Of a stretch of DNA of 64,000 bases, positions 27,859 through 37,028 are shown piece by piece (positions within the stretch are counted from its first letter, which is position 1; each line of letters opens with the position of its first letter). Origin of the DNA: JALOLG01 sp963776935 (GTDB taxonomy: Bacteria; Actinomycetota; Acidimicrobiia; Acidimicrobiales; Ilumatobacteraceae); assembly GCA_963776935.1 (NCBI GenBank), contig CAVZOP010000015.1, positions 496,001-560,000 on the forward strand, read 5' to 3'. Under the pieces are notes generated by a model, which worked only from the letters and a program-made list of their open reading frames with translations, ran no database searches and had not been told where the DNA came from. Made by a program: the position numbers and the translations under genes.

Positions 27859-29313
27859 TCAACTCGTTCGGGTACGCATCGGCACCCTCGCTGGCCGCGG
27901 CGGCACCGTCCTCGCTGTGGTGGGCGATCGATCGTCGTCACTCACCGGGTCGTCGACCGAGTCGTCCACCGTGCCGTCGACGCGCCGGCGGATGCCGGCA
28001 GGTACGGCGAGCAGCACCAGGACCAACGGGAGCACCTGCGTTCGCTGGCGCGTGAGCAGCCCGAAGTTGCCGATCGCCGAGAAGGCGAGCACGAACATCG
28101 CCGTGTAGGCCAGTGCAAACGCCACGTACGGCGTGCGCACCGCATACCACGGGATCCGCCACAGGCGCGGCAGCGAGAACGCGAACAGCCCCATGAGTAC
28201 GAGGCCTTCGGCGGCCGCGACCAGCGCCTGGGGGTTGCCCGCCTCCCACGGGAACGGGCGGAACAGCACCGAGACCACCGCGTACGGGTACTCGCTCGGC
28301 GACGACAGGCGGGGTGAGTCGAAGGCCGCGTCGCCGTCGGACGACTGGTCGTCGGTCCGATCGAGCACCTGTTCCACCGACCCCTGGTCGATGTTGTCGA
28401 CGTTGAAGAAACTTGCGGTCTGGGCGAGGATCACGGCGCCGAGACCGATGAGCACGGCGAGACCGGCCATCCGACCCAGCAGTCCGAGCTTGGATTCCCG
28501 CCATGATCGACGGCGGAGCAGCGAGGCACCGAACAGCGCGGCGAACACGAGCAGCGTCACGTGCGGCCTGACGGCCGCGGTGCCGGCGAGCCCGACCATC
28601 AGCACCAGGTAGCCGTGCGGTCGGTACGTGAACACGAGCGCCGCGCCGTACGAGACGATGCCGAGCGTGAACAGCATCCACGATTCCTTGCCGATGCTCG
28701 ACGGCCAGTACAGCAGCGACGGGAGGAAGAACAGCAGGATCGCGTACCGACGGTGGTCGCCCACCGGAAACGCGATCCGGAACGCCCGGTACGAGCAGAA
28801 CAGGCCCCAGAAGCCGAGCCACCCGAAGACGACGAAGCCGCCGAGTTTGGTCGGCCCGGTCGCGATGTAGACGATGCCCGTGACGAGCCGGATGAACTCG
28901 GTGCCCACCAGCTCGGGCACCTCCTCGCGAAGCACCTGGTCCCACGTGCCGTTCCAGAACGCGGCCGCCAGCCGCGACCCCGAGCCGTGGTAGCCACCGG
29001 CGTCGGCCCGCCCCGCGTACACCTCGAACGTCACCGCGTAGCGGACGAGGGAGCCGACCATCTTGGCGCCGAAGGCGACGAAGAGGATCCTCGCCATCAG
29101 CGGGTCGGGATCGGCGCGACCGGCCCGCTCGAGGATCGGGATGCTCACGGCGACGAGGATCGGACCGACGACCATCGCTCCCCAGATGTCGTACGACACG
29201 TTGTCCATCGCCCACGCCAACGTGAACAGGTACGCCAGCGCCAGCACGATCCCGATCAGCGCCGTCGCGTTGTGGACACCCGACGATCGGCTGAGTCGCG
29301 GTGTGCTCAGCAT
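27859..29313 (-). CDS. Polytopic membrane protein, candidate polysaccharide polymerase
   Basis: 484 aa with about ten hydrophobic segments, e.g. ATALIGIVLALAYLFTLAW, GAMVVGPILVAVSIPIL, GYLVLMVGLAGTAAV, MAGLAVLIGLGAVILA and FALAYTAMFVLAF. A loop of about 60 residues between helices (GTWDQVLREEVPELVGTEF) and the segment LLYWPSSIGKESWMLF resemble O-antigen/EPS polymerases or related C-terminal-tail membrane proteins, but there is no firm signature. The C-terminal tail is charged. It overlaps the upstream glycosyltransferase gene by seven bases and so is co-translated with it. It may polymerise repeat units, although an ABC exporter is also encoded; the assignment rests on context. Confidence 0.55.
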   Translation of the reverse strand: MLSTPRLSRSSGVHNATALIGIVLALAYLFTLAWAMDNVSYDIWGAMVVGPILVAVSIPILERAGRADPDPLMARILFVAFGAKMVGSLVRYAVTFEVYAGRADAGGYHGSGSRLAAAFWNGTWDQVLREEVPELVGTEFIRLVTGIVYIATGPTKLGGFVVFGWLGFWGLFCSYRAFRIAFPVGDHRRYAILLFFLPSLLYWPSSIGKESWMLFTLGIVSYGAALVFTYRPHGYLVLMVGLAGTAAVRPHVTLLVFAALFGASLLRRRSWRESKLGLLGRMAGLAVLIGLGAVILAQTASFFNVDNIDQGSVEQVLDRTDDQSSDGDAAFDSPRLSSPSEYPYAVVSVLFRPFPWEAGNPQALVAAAEGLVLMGLFAFSLPRLWRIPWYAVRTPYVAFALAYTAMFVLAFSAIGNFGLLTRQRTQVLPLVLVLLAVPAGIRRRVDGTVDDSVDDPVSDDDRSPTTARTVPPRPARVPMRTRTS

Positions 29314-30497
29314 CGCCCGAGGGCTCCGTCGTAGACGCGCTCGATGCGCCGCACTGCCGTGGTCAACTCGAACTCACCGGCCCGTGTGGCGGCGTTGCGG
29401 CCGAGCTGCTCGCGGCGCTCGGGCTCGTCGAGCAGGGACACGAGGGCTCCAGCCAGAGCGGCCGGGTCGGCCGGCCCGACGAGCACACCGTCGCGCCCGT
29501 CGCCGATCACCTCGGGGATTCCGCCGACCGTGGTTGCGACACACGCCAGACCGGTCGCCATCGCCTCCAGCAGTGCGATCGGCAGGCCCTCGAAGCGCGA
29601 GCTGAGGGCGAACACGTCGAAGGCGGGGAGGAGGTCCGGTACGTCGTCGCGCGAGCCGGTGAGGATCACGCTGTCGGCGAGTCCGAGGGCCGCCGTGTGC
29701 CGGCGGATCTCGGCGTCGAGCGGACCCGAACCGATCAGCACGAGACGGATCGCCGGCACGTCCTCACGCGCCAGGGCGATCGCCCGCAGCAGCGTCTCGT
29801 GATCCTTCTTCGTGGTGAGGTTGCCGACGGTCCCCACCACCGGCTCGTCGACACCGAGGCCGAGCGCTGCGCGCGCCGCCGATCGTGCACCCGGATGGCG
29901 GCGGACGTGGCACGCCTCGACACCGTGCAGCACGACGTCGACCGGAACCCGCGACTTGATCGACGCGGCGACACCGTCGGACACCGCGATCACGGCGTCG
30001 TTACGGCCGTACGTCGCCCGATTCGCCCAACGCGTCGCCGTCCGGTAGCGCCCCCAGAGGTTGTGCTCGGTGTGCACGATCGCCGGACCGTGGCCATTGA
30101 CGAACAGGTGGGCGAAGGCCAGGCGGGCGGCAACGGCCGGCACCGGCATGTGGGTGTGCACGATCCCGATGTCGTGGGTGCGCACCAGTTGGCGCAGGCG
30201 GGCGATCCAGGCGACGCTCGTCGCGTGGCGGGCGTCGAGGCAGTGGACGGGAACACCGTCGCTGCGGATCTCGTCGACGAGGGCGTCCTTCCACGGGAGC
30301 AGGTAGGCGACCTCGACCCGGAAGCGCGACGGATCGAGGTGTCGCACGGCGCCCGCGATCAACCGCTCGGTGCCGCCCAACCCGAGGCCCTTGGTCAGCA
30401 TCAACACGCCGACCGGGTCTCCATCCGCACTCGAATCGATCCGCACGCCGTCCCCGCGGTGACCACCCTCGTTCGGGATGGTGCGCCGCAGCATCAA
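29307..30497 (-). CDS. Glycosyltransferase family 4
   Basis: 396 aa. GT-B fold: the N-terminal domain opens VGVLMLTKGLGLGGTERLIAG, a donor-side glycine loop typical of GT4, with DIGIVHTHMPVPAVAAR and VIAVSDGVAASI. The C-terminal donor-binding domain has PVVGTVGNLTTKKDHETLLRA, RLVLIGSGPLDAEI, DVFALSSRFEGLPIALLEAM (E-x7-E switch) and GDGRDGVLVGPADPAALA. The first 28 residues are low in conservation, and a later start (for example a GTG before RIDSS) is possible. It lies 30 bp downstream of another GT4 gene in the same direction, with the polymerase-like gene overlapping its end. Confidence 0.9.
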   Translation of the reverse strand: MMLRRTIPNEGGHRGDGVRIDSSADGDPVGVLMLTKGLGLGGTERLIAGAVRHLDPSRFRVEVAYLLPWKDALVDEIRSDGVPVHCLDARHATSVAWIARLRQLVRTHDIGIVHTHMPVPAVAARLAFAHLFVNGHGPAIVHTEHNLWGRYRTATRWANRATYGRNDAVIAVSDGVAASIKSRVPVDVVLHGVEACHVRRHPGARSAARAALGLGVDEPVVGTVGNLTTKKDHETLLRAIALAREDVPAIRLVLIGSGPLDAEIRRHTAALGLADSVILTGSRDDVPDLLPAFDVFALSSRFEGLPIALLEAMATGLACVATTVGGIPEVIGDGRDGVLVGPADPAALAGALVSLLDEPERREQLGRNAATRAGEFELTTAVRRIERVYDGALGRC

Positions 30498-30527
30498 CGT
30501 TAGGCGAACGGGTCGCGCCGGCCGCCG

Positions 30528-31651
30528 TCAGCCCGCCAGCTCGGCGACGACCTCGGCCCACCGCGCGCCGACGACGCCGATCTCGAACCGGGCGAGGCAC
30601 CGCTGGCGGCCGGCCGCGCCCATCGTGCCCGGGTCCTCGAGAACACTTCGCAGCGCTCCCGCCAGGTCGGCGACGTCGCCCGACCTGACGAGCAGGCCCG
30701 TCTCGCCGTCGGCGACGATCTCCGAGACCGCTCCCACGTCGTAGGAGACGACCGGCCGCTCGCTGAGGCCGGCCTCGATGAGCACGCCCGGCATCCCCTC
30801 GGTGCGGCTGGCCAGGACGACGGCGTCGGCCGCGGCGTACACCGGGGTGACGTCGGCCAGGGCGCCGACGAAGCGGACCCGGACGGCGCGTCGCGGGCCG
30901 ACTGCGCCTCCAGTGCAGCGCGCTCCGGGCCGTGGCCGGCGACCACCAGGCACACGCCCTGGAGGCGGCCGACCGCCGCGATCGCGTCGCCGACCCGCTT
31001 CTCCTCGGTCAGCGAGCCGATGTAGGCGACGACCCGCGAATCAGTGGGGAGACCGAGATGCAGGCGCGCCCCCACCTTCTCGACCGCGTCGGCCACCGGG
31101 CACCGTTCGGCGGCGACACCATTGGGGACGACTCGGATCTTGTGCGATGGCACCCCGTGGCGCGCCATCAACACGTCGGCGGCCCCGTCCCAGAGCACGG
31201 TGACGAGCCGCGCCCGTCGCAGCAACAGGGCCGTACGCACGCGGCGGACCCCACGCGTCGACCACGCAGCCGGATCGCCGATGCTCCGGTAGGCGAACGG
31301 GACGCCGGTCGCGGCGAGCGCCGCCGCACAGGCAACGAGCGTGCGGGAGCCGTGCGCCACGGCCGCCGGCGAGCCGACCGCGGCGCGTCGCAAGGCCAGC
31401 AGCGTCGCGGGTGCGAGCTCGCTCCGACCGAGCACGCGCACCGGCAGCGGGTCGCGCTCGGCGCCGGCCGTCAACGCCACCACATCGGAGGCGATCCCCC
31501 GCCGCCGTAGGTCGTCGGCCAGGTCGGTGGCGAAGACCTCGGCGCCGCGTCGCTGGGTCGACACCACGACGTGGAGCAGCGCGGCGGACCCGCCGAGCGG
31601 TGGGCCGCCGGACGAGTCACCCTGCTGTTGGCGCTCATCATCGTCCGTCAC
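30528..31651 (-). CDS. Glycosyltransferase family 4 (one frameshift)
   Basis: About 374 codons. I place the start at GTG 31651 (VTDDDERQQQ), because the in-frame sequence further upstream, up to ATG 31804, looks non-coding. The N-terminal part has LLHVVVSTQRRGAEVFATDL. The donor domain has RVVAYIGSLTEEKRVGDAIA and CLVVAGHGPERAALE. Near 30895 the frame shifts, then VRFVGALADVTPVYAAADAV, SRTEGMPGVLIEAGLSERPV and SRTEGMPGVL-type glutamates complete the GT4 donor site. It is divergent from the ABC permease gene, with about 200 bp between them. It is the first gene of a GT-GT-polymerase unit. Confidence 0.87.
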
Positions 31652-31804
31652 AGCCCCATCCTGCCCATCGTCGAGACCGTCTCCGTTGCACCGAGGCCGG
31701 TCGAGCGGCCATGATCGTGTCTCAACGTCTTCGCCGCGGGCGGTTCGCGGATCGGACGGCGCGCGGAGCGTGGGCAGCTCGACCGGCGAATGACTGTGTC
31801 CCAT

Positions 31805-31850
31805 GCGGGAGGGCTGTGCGGGAGGCTATGCGGGAGGACGCAGCGGGAGG
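31805..31850 (+). repeat. Four copies of GCGGGAGG before the ABC permease gene
   Basis: Exact GCGGGAGG at 31805-31812, 31818-31825, 31830-31837 and 31843-31850 (periods 13, 12, 13). The last copy, at 31843-31850, lies seven bases before ATG 31857 and is a near-ideal Shine-Dalgarno. The other three look like duplicated ribosome-binding sites. Confidence 0.85.
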
Positions 31851-31856
31851 AATGAC

Positions 31857-32696
31857 ATGAAGACAGTCGACGGGCCACCGGCCGAACTGCTCTTCCGCCG
31901 CGCCGTGCGCCCGGTGACGATGCTCCGCGAGCTCTGGAGCCGGCGCGAGCTCGTGGTCGTGCTGGCCGAGCGCGAGTTGCGAGCGCGGTTCAAGCAGACC
32001 CGTATCGGCTTCGCCTGGGCGCTGATCACACCGTTCATCATGATGGTCGTCTTCACGGTGTTCTTCAAACGCGTCGCCGACGTCAAGACCTTCGGCGTCC
32101 CGTACCCGCTCTACTCCTACGTCGGGCTGCTGTCGTGGACGTTCTTCTCGGGTGCCTTGTCGAAGGGCGCGGTGAGCATCGTCCAGAACCTGGCGCTGCT
32201 GAACAAGGTGTACTGCCCGCGCGAGGTGTTCCCGATCTCGTCGATCGCGACCGCCGGAGTCGACACCGCGATCGCCACGACGATCCTCGGCGTGCTGTTC
32301 GTGATCTACCAGTTCATGCCGCACCTGGCATCGCTGTGGGTCCCGGTCCTGCTCGTGATCCAGCTGATGTTCACCACCGGTCTCACGATGGCGCTGGCGG
32401 CGACCGTCGTGTACGTGCGCGACATCCGCCAACTGCTGCCGATGGTGCTCCAACTGGGTCTGTTCGCGACGCCGGTCGCGTACGGGCTCGACGTCATCCC
32501 GACGACCTGGTGGCGGCCGTACTCGGCGCTGAACCCGCTGGCGCCGATCATCGACGGCTACCGGCGGACCGTCCTGTTCGGCGAGCAACCGCACCTCGAC
32601 CTCGTCGCCATCGCCGCCGTGACGAGCACCATCACGCTCGTCGCCGGCTACCTGGCGTTCAAGAAGATGGAGACCGGCTTTGCCGACGTCGCCTGA
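31857..32696 (+). CDS. ABC-2 type polysaccharide export permease (Wzm/TagG-like)
   Basis: 279 aa from ATG 31857, chosen by the strong GCGGGAGG site before it. The N-terminal amphipathic part LAERELRARFKQTRIGFAWALI precedes six membrane segments, e.g. ITPFIMMVVFTVFF, LYSYVGLLSWTFFSGAL, TAIATTILGVLFVIYQF, VPVLLVIQLMFTTGLTMAL, LPMVLQLGLFATPVAYGL and the last near LVAGYLAF. LNPLAPIIDGYRRTVL is a family signature. With the Wzt-like ATPase encoded next, it should form the transporter that exports undecaprenyl-linked polysaccharide. The next gene starts inside its last codons, so the pair is co-translated. Confidence 0.92.
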   Translation: MKTVDGPPAELLFRRAVRPVTMLRELWSRRELVVVLAERELRARFKQTRIGFAWALITPFIMMVVFTVFFKRVADVKTFGVPYPLYSYVGLLSWTFFSGALSKGAVSIVQNLALLNKVYCPREVFPISSIATAGVDTAIATTILGVLFVIYQFMPHLASLWVPVLLVIQLMFTTGLTMALAATVVYVRDIRQLLPMVLQLGLFATPVAYGLDVIPTTWWRPYSALNPLAPIIDGYRRTVLFGEQPHLDLVAIAAVTSTITLVAGYLAFKKMETGFADVA

Positions 32697-33870
32697 CGGC
32701 ACCATCGTCGCCTCGAACGTCTGGAAGCGGTTCCGGGCCGATCCGACGAGGCAGTCGCTGCGGGCCCGCGTGGCCAACGCCAAGCGACACCGGAGCGGAC
32801 GCGGGCGACGCGGCTGGCGCTGGGCGCTCGAGGACGTCGACGTCAGGGTCGAACCGGGAGAGGCGATCGGCCTGGTCGGGATCAACGGCTCGGGCAAGTC
32901 CACGCTGCTCAAGATCCTGGCGCGCGTGATGTATCCGTACGCGGGCAGCGTCGAGGTGGCCGGCCGCACCGGTGCGTTGATCGAGGTGCGCGCCGGCATC
33001 CACCCCGAGCTCACCGGACGCGAGAACATCCACCTCTACGGCACGCTGCTCGGGTTGCCACGCCGGATGGTGAGCACGCGCTTCGACGACATCGTCGAGT
33101 TCGCCCAACTCGAGGAGGCCGTCGACCGGCAGGTCAAGTTCTACTCGAGCGGCATGCAGATGCGGCTCGGCTTCGGTGTGGCGGCGTTCCTGGAGCCTGA
33201 CGTGCTGCTCGTCGACGAGGTGCTCGCCGTCGGCGACACCGGGTTCCAGCAGCGATGCATCGACCGCATGCGCACGATGCTCAGCGCCGGCACCACCCTG
33301 GTGTTCGTGTCGCACGACCTCGCCGCCGTCGAGAGCATCACCGAGCGCGCCGTCTGGCTGCACGGTGGGCGCGTCCAGGAGGACGGACCGGTGCGCGACG
33401 TGCTCGGTTCGTACCGCGCCGCGCTCGAGCACGTGTCAGAGCTCACCGCCGACACCGACGGCGTCGTCCGCCTCGTGAAGGCACGGGTGACGGCCGTCGA
33501 AGGCGAGCAGTTGCAAACGCAACAACCCGCCGACGTCGAGCTCGTGCTCCGCAGCGCCCAACCGGCGGCCGGCAGGCTGTGCATCGGATGCAGCGAAGGT
33601 CCGGCGGCGCCGATCTTCCTCCTCCGCCACGACCTGCACCTGCCCGACGACCGCGAGGTCGAGGTCCGTTGTCGAATCGACCGCCTCCCACTCCCGAGGG
33701 GGCGCTACTACCTGTGGGTCGGCGTGTTCCTCGCCAGGGGCGAGCTGCTCGGTTGGCAGCCCGGCGCGTACTTCGACGTCGCCGGGCCCGACCTCGATGT
33801 CGGTCCTCCCGGGATCGGACGTCTCTCCCCCGTCCACGTCGCCGCCAGCTGGGAGGTCGGACAGCGGTGA
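32680..33870 (+). CDS. ABC transporter ATPase with C-terminal cargo-binding domain (Wzt-like)
   Basis: 396 aa from TTG 32680, overlapping the permease end by 17 bases. Walker A is GLVGINGSGKSTLLK (about 64-78), signature YSSGMQMRLGFGVAAFLEPD (about 156), Walker B VLLVDEVLAVGDTG, and H-loop VFVSHDLAAVE. From about residue 250 a separate beta-rich domain follows (RLVKARVTAVEGEQLQ, VRCRIDRLPLPRGRYYLWVGV), matching the Wzt C-terminal carbohydrate-binding domain. In such exporters this domain recognises a specific terminal modification of the polymer chain. Here that cap might carry sulfate or another decoration made in the locus; this is inference. The stop overlaps the next GTG (GTGA). Confidence 0.92.
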   Translation: MPTSPDGTIVASNVWKRFRADPTRQSLRARVANAKRHRSGRGRRGWRWALEDVDVRVEPGEAIGLVGINGSGKSTLLKILARVMYPYAGSVEVAGRTGALIEVRAGIHPELTGRENIHLYGTLLGLPRRMVSTRFDDIVEFAQLEEAVDRQVKFYSSGMQMRLGFGVAAFLEPDVLLVDEVLAVGDTGFQQRCIDRMRTMLSAGTTLVFVSHDLAAVESITERAVWLHGGRVQEDGPVRDVLGSYRAALEHVSELTADTDGVVRLVKARVTAVEGEQLQTQQPADVELVLRSAQPAAGRLCIGCSEGPAAPIFLLRHDLHLPDDREVEVRCRIDRLPLPRGRYYLWVGVFLARGELLGWQPGAYFDVAGPDLDVGPPGIGRLSPVHVAASWEVGQR

Positions 33871-35156
33871 GCGGTGGCGCGGCGCTGCCGGCGGGACGGC
33901 CCGCGGTGCTCTTCGTCAGCGTCCCCACCGGCATCGGCGGTTCGACCCGCTCGCTGGCAACCGTGATCTCCCACGTCGGCGACGACGCCGTCCGCATCCT
34001 GGCTGGGCCGCGATCGGGGCGCTTCGTGGAACTGGTCCGCCAGAACGGCATCGAACTGCACCTGCCGATCGTTTCGGGCGGCCGCTTGCGCCCGCTGCGC
34101 CGGGCATGGACGTCGGCCCGCCTGGCGGCGTTCGCCGTGCGCCACCGGCACCAGCTGACCGCGATCCACGCCAACGGCCTCAAGGAGCTGAGCCTGTCGC
34201 TGCCGGCCGCCGTCGTGAGCCGGGTGCCGCTCGTCGTCTGGGTCCACAACTTCGCCGTGCCACCGTCGGTGCGCATGTTCGGATGGCTGTGGCGCGCCGT
34301 GCTGCCGCGCTGCGACGTGCGCTGGGCCGCCGTCTCGCCGCTCGCACGCGACATCGCCGTCGGTGCCCGTCTCGTGGCGGCCGACGACGTCGTGATCGTC
34401 CCCAACCCGATCGACGCCGACGACGTGGTTGCGCCGGAGCGGGTCGCGGCGGACACGGTGACGGTCGCTTACCTCGGCGCGCCCCGGCGGTACAAGGGGT
34501 TCGATCTGCTCCCCGAGATCATCGAGCAGTCGGAGCGCCTCACCCCCGCCGACTGGCTCGTGTTCTCGCACCAGACCGACGACGATCTCGACGCGACGTG
34601 GCATCGGCTGCGCGAGATGGCGGGCGACGGGCGGGTGTCGCTCGAGGGCAAGTTCCCCGACGTCCGCACCGTGTACGCGCGATGTGACGTCGTCGTGTGT
34701 CCGTCGATCCTGGAGTCGTTCTGCCGGGTCGCCGCCGAGGCGATGCTGAACGGCATCCCCGTCGTCGGCAGCGACCTGGCGCCCATCCGTGCACTGCTCG
34801 GTGACGACGAAGCGGGACTGCTGTTCCCCGTGGGCGACACCCATCGGGCGGCCGAGGCGATCGCCCGCCTGGTGGCCGACGGCGGTCTGCGGGCTCGCCT
34901 CGGCGCGGCTGGGCGGCGGCGGGCGGCGCCCTACGACCCGGCAAGCGTGCGTCGCCAGCTGCTCGCGCTCTACGGGGTCCCCGATCACTCGAGTGCCGTG
35001 AACGGCGACGCCGACAACGATGTCGCCGCGGTCACGGTCGCGGAGTCGGCCGACCCCGGCGCCCCAACGCGCGCCGCACCACGCCCGGTAGGCGGACGCC
35101 ACCGCCGTGCACCCACCAACGCACCCGCCCCCGGACCGCGGCCGCCCGGGCCGTGA
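33867..35156 (+). CDS. Glycosyltransferase family 4
   Basis: 429 codons from GTG 33867 (GTGA overlap). GT4 features: AVLFVSVPTGIGGSTRSLAT at the N-terminus, TAIHANGLKELSLSLP, LVVWVHNFAV, VSPLARDIAVGA, VTVAYLGAPRRYKGFDLLPE, DVVVCPSILESFCRVAAEAMLNG and VGSDLAPIRALL. The conserved domain ends near QLLALYGV (about 34978). The last 50 residues (Ala/Pro/Arg-rich) overlap the opposing sulfotransferase gene by 125 bp, which suggests a missed frameshift, with a true stop near 34998, or a natural overlap. It follows the ABC exporter in the same operon. Confidence 0.87.
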   Translation: MSGGAALPAGRPAVLFVSVPTGIGGSTRSLATVISHVGDDAVRILAGPRSGRFVELVRQNGIELHLPIVSGGRLRPLRRAWTSARLAAFAVRHRHQLTAIHANGLKELSLSLPAAVVSRVPLVVWVHNFAVPPSVRMFGWLWRAVLPRCDVRWAAVSPLARDIAVGARLVAADDVVIVPNPIDADDVVAPERVAADTVTVAYLGAPRRYKGFDLLPEIIEQSERLTPADWLVFSHQTDDDLDATWHRLREMAGDGRVSLEGKFPDVRTVYARCDVVVCPSILESFCRVAAEAMLNGIPVVGSDLAPIRALLGDDEAGLLFPVGDTHRAAEAIARLVADGGLRARLGAAGRRRAAPYDPASVRRQLLALYGVPDHSSAVNGDADNDVAAVTVAESADPGAPTRAAPRPVGGRHRRAPTNAPAPGPRPPGP

Positions 35157-36025
35157 TCGTCGGACGCGGGGCGCCGCGCTCGTAGCCGAGCTCGGTGAGG
35201 AGTCGGCCCGCCACGGCCTCGAAGCGGTCGAGGTCGGCGGGTTGCATGTCGGTCCGCCACGAACGAGAACCCGACGACAGCGGCTCGGCGAGCCGCGCGT
35301 GCCGAGGGTTGGCACGGACCTTGGCCGGCACGTTGTCGCGACGCTCGAAGAACTGCAGCATGTCGGGCTCGTAGTCGAGGTCGAGGAACCGGCACAGGTC
35401 GGCGACCGGCTCGGCCGGGTCGCACACGAGGCGCTCGTAACGCACCTCGTGATAGCGACGCGAGCCGAGCCGCGCGCCTGCCGCCGCGACCGGCCTCGAC
35501 ACGCCGCCGCCAGTCGATCGCGAGGGCGACCGGGTCGTGGCGCTGGCCGGCGATGGCCATCGCCGACAGCGCGACATCCCGACCGTCGCGGATGATGTGC
35601 ACGAACCGGCCCTCGGGGAACATCGCCGCGAGGGCCGGGATGCGCTGCACGTACGCCGGCATCTTGTCGCCGTAGCGGGATTTGCCGCGCTGCGACGCGT
35701 AGTGCGCGAACACGCGACGAACGGCGTCCGGGTAGTCCACGACCGGCGTCCCGCCGAGTGCCGTTCGGACGTCGTCGGGTTCGAGGCCGAGGTTGCCGCG
35801 GACCGCCGGGTCGGCGAGGAGGTCGGCGGCGAAGGCGTCGACGTCGAAGCCACCCGGGAGTTCGTAACGTGACCGCCGGCGGCTCAGCGGGTACACGAAC
35901 CGGCCCTCGTGGGCGACCGCCAACCGGCTGTGCCCATCGAGCACGCTGCGCAGCACCGACGTCCCGGAGCGGCCGGCACCGAGGACGAAGACGAACGGCG
36001 GGAGCCGCTCGGAAGTGGTCGTCAC
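35032..36025 (-). CDS. Sulfotransferase, Sulfotransfer_3-like (one frameshift)
   Basis: About 330 codons. PAPS 5'-phosphosulfate loop FVLGAGRSGTSVLRSVLDGH (residues about 12-31), then the RGKSRYGDKMPAYVQRIPAL segment and the 3'-phosphate region FVHIIRDGRDVALSAMA. The frame breaks near 35500; beyond it, SRRYHEVRYERLVCDPAEPV, LCRFLDLDYEPDM and LLTELGYERGAP match the usual end of these proteins. Transfers sulfate from PAPS to a hydroxyl or amine, here presumably of the polysaccharide or its lipid carrier. It is one of three related members in this window (with 41.0-42.0 and 49.5-50.5 kb). The start of the next gene's partner overlaps at ATGA 36025-36022. Confidence 0.87.
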
Positions 36026-36894
36026 CCGGTCACCGTGTAACCGAACCGGCCCGCACCCGACGCCGCGAGCATCGCGTCGAGACGCCCGATCTGCTCGACG
36101 GTCAGCTCATCGCGGTGACCGCCCACCGTGCCCCGGCGTGTCTTGTACGTGTCGTGGTCGCCGCGGCGGCCCGGGCGCAGCTTCTCGGACGCGAACGCCT
36201 CCGTCTCCTCGAGTTGGCGCATGTGATCGAACGAGCCGAACTCGACGGCGTCGGCGACGATGTCCGGCGCCACGTCGTCGACACCGGCGAACGCGAGCAC
36301 CCGTCGCAGTTCGGCGTCCGGCCGGGCGTGCAGGTCCTCGTACCGCACGACCAGGACCCCATCGGGCGCGTCGAGTTGGTCGGCCCATGCGTCGTAGAAC
36401 CGCAGCAGCGACTCGAACCCCCCGACCCGTTCGTCGAGGAACTCGGCGAGCGTCCCGCCGTAGCCGCCATGTCGTCCTCGCCGCTGGTGGTACAGCGAGA
36501 CGATCACGTCGCGCGGGTCGCGCACCAGCAGGATCACGCGAGTGCCGCGATACCGGGACTTGTCGACGTCGACGTCCTCGGGTGGCTTCCACTGCGCTTC
36601 GTCGTCGTGGGTGGCCACGATGCACGGCACCCGAGCGTCGAGCTCGGCCAACCGGTGCAACTCGACGAGGTCGGCGTCGGGCGGTAGGTCGTACTGCAGT
36701 TGGAACACTCGCCCGAGCATCACCCGCAGCCACGTGCGCCCGCACTTGGGGAACGACACGAGGTACACGTCGGTCCGCATCCGGCGGTAGGAGCCGAGCA
36801 GGCGGCGCGGCACGATCGCGGCGATGCGCTTGCGGGCCCTGGGCGTGAGTCGCCGCGCGATGCGACGGTGCGTCGCCCTCAACAAACCGCCCAT
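36022..36894 (-). CDS. Sulfotransferase, cytosolic-type (Sulfotransfer_1)
   Basis: 290 aa, intact. The 5'-phosphosulfate loop is VYLVSFPKCGRTWLRVMLGR (about 42-61), close to the PKSGTTW motif of cytosolic sulfotransferases. VILLVRDPRDVIVSLYHQRR provides the 3'-phosphate-binding Arg/Ser. LVVRYEDLHARPDAELRRVL and the C-terminal RRGTVGGHRDELT (like RKGxxGDWK) complete PAPS binding. The acceptor is not predictable from sequence. It differs clearly from the neighbouring Sulfotransfer_3-like protein, so the two probably modify different positions. It overlaps that gene (ATGA) and is transcribed first. Confidence 0.92.
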   Translation of the reverse strand: MGGLLRATHRRIARRLTPRARKRIAAIVPRRLLGSYRRMRTDVYLVSFPKCGRTWLRVMLGRVFQLQYDLPPDADLVELHRLAELDARVPCIVATHDDEAQWKPPEDVDVDKSRYRGTRVILLVRDPRDVIVSLYHQRRGRHGGYGGTLAEFLDERVGGFESLLRFYDAWADQLDAPDGVLVVRYEDLHARPDAELRRVLAFAGVDDVAPDIVADAVEFGSFDHMRQLEETEAFASEKLRPGRRGDHDTYKTRRGTVGGHRDELTVEQIGRLDAMLAASGAGRFGYTVTG

Positions 36895-37028
36895 GGCGAG
36901 AGGTTAGGCAACCGACGGCGTGGCGTCGTCTTTGCACGAGCCGCGCCGCCGCGGGACAATGCCCGTGGGCCGGTGCTGCGGAGCCGGTCGGCAGCCCGCA
37001 GGGGTCGGGGGAGGAGCGGTCCGACAGG

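Noticed and set aside
31652..31804. Upstream extension of the GT4 gene to ATG 31804
   Set aside because: The added 51 residues lack any fold pattern, and the region holds the repeat array and divergent promoter space of the exporter genes.
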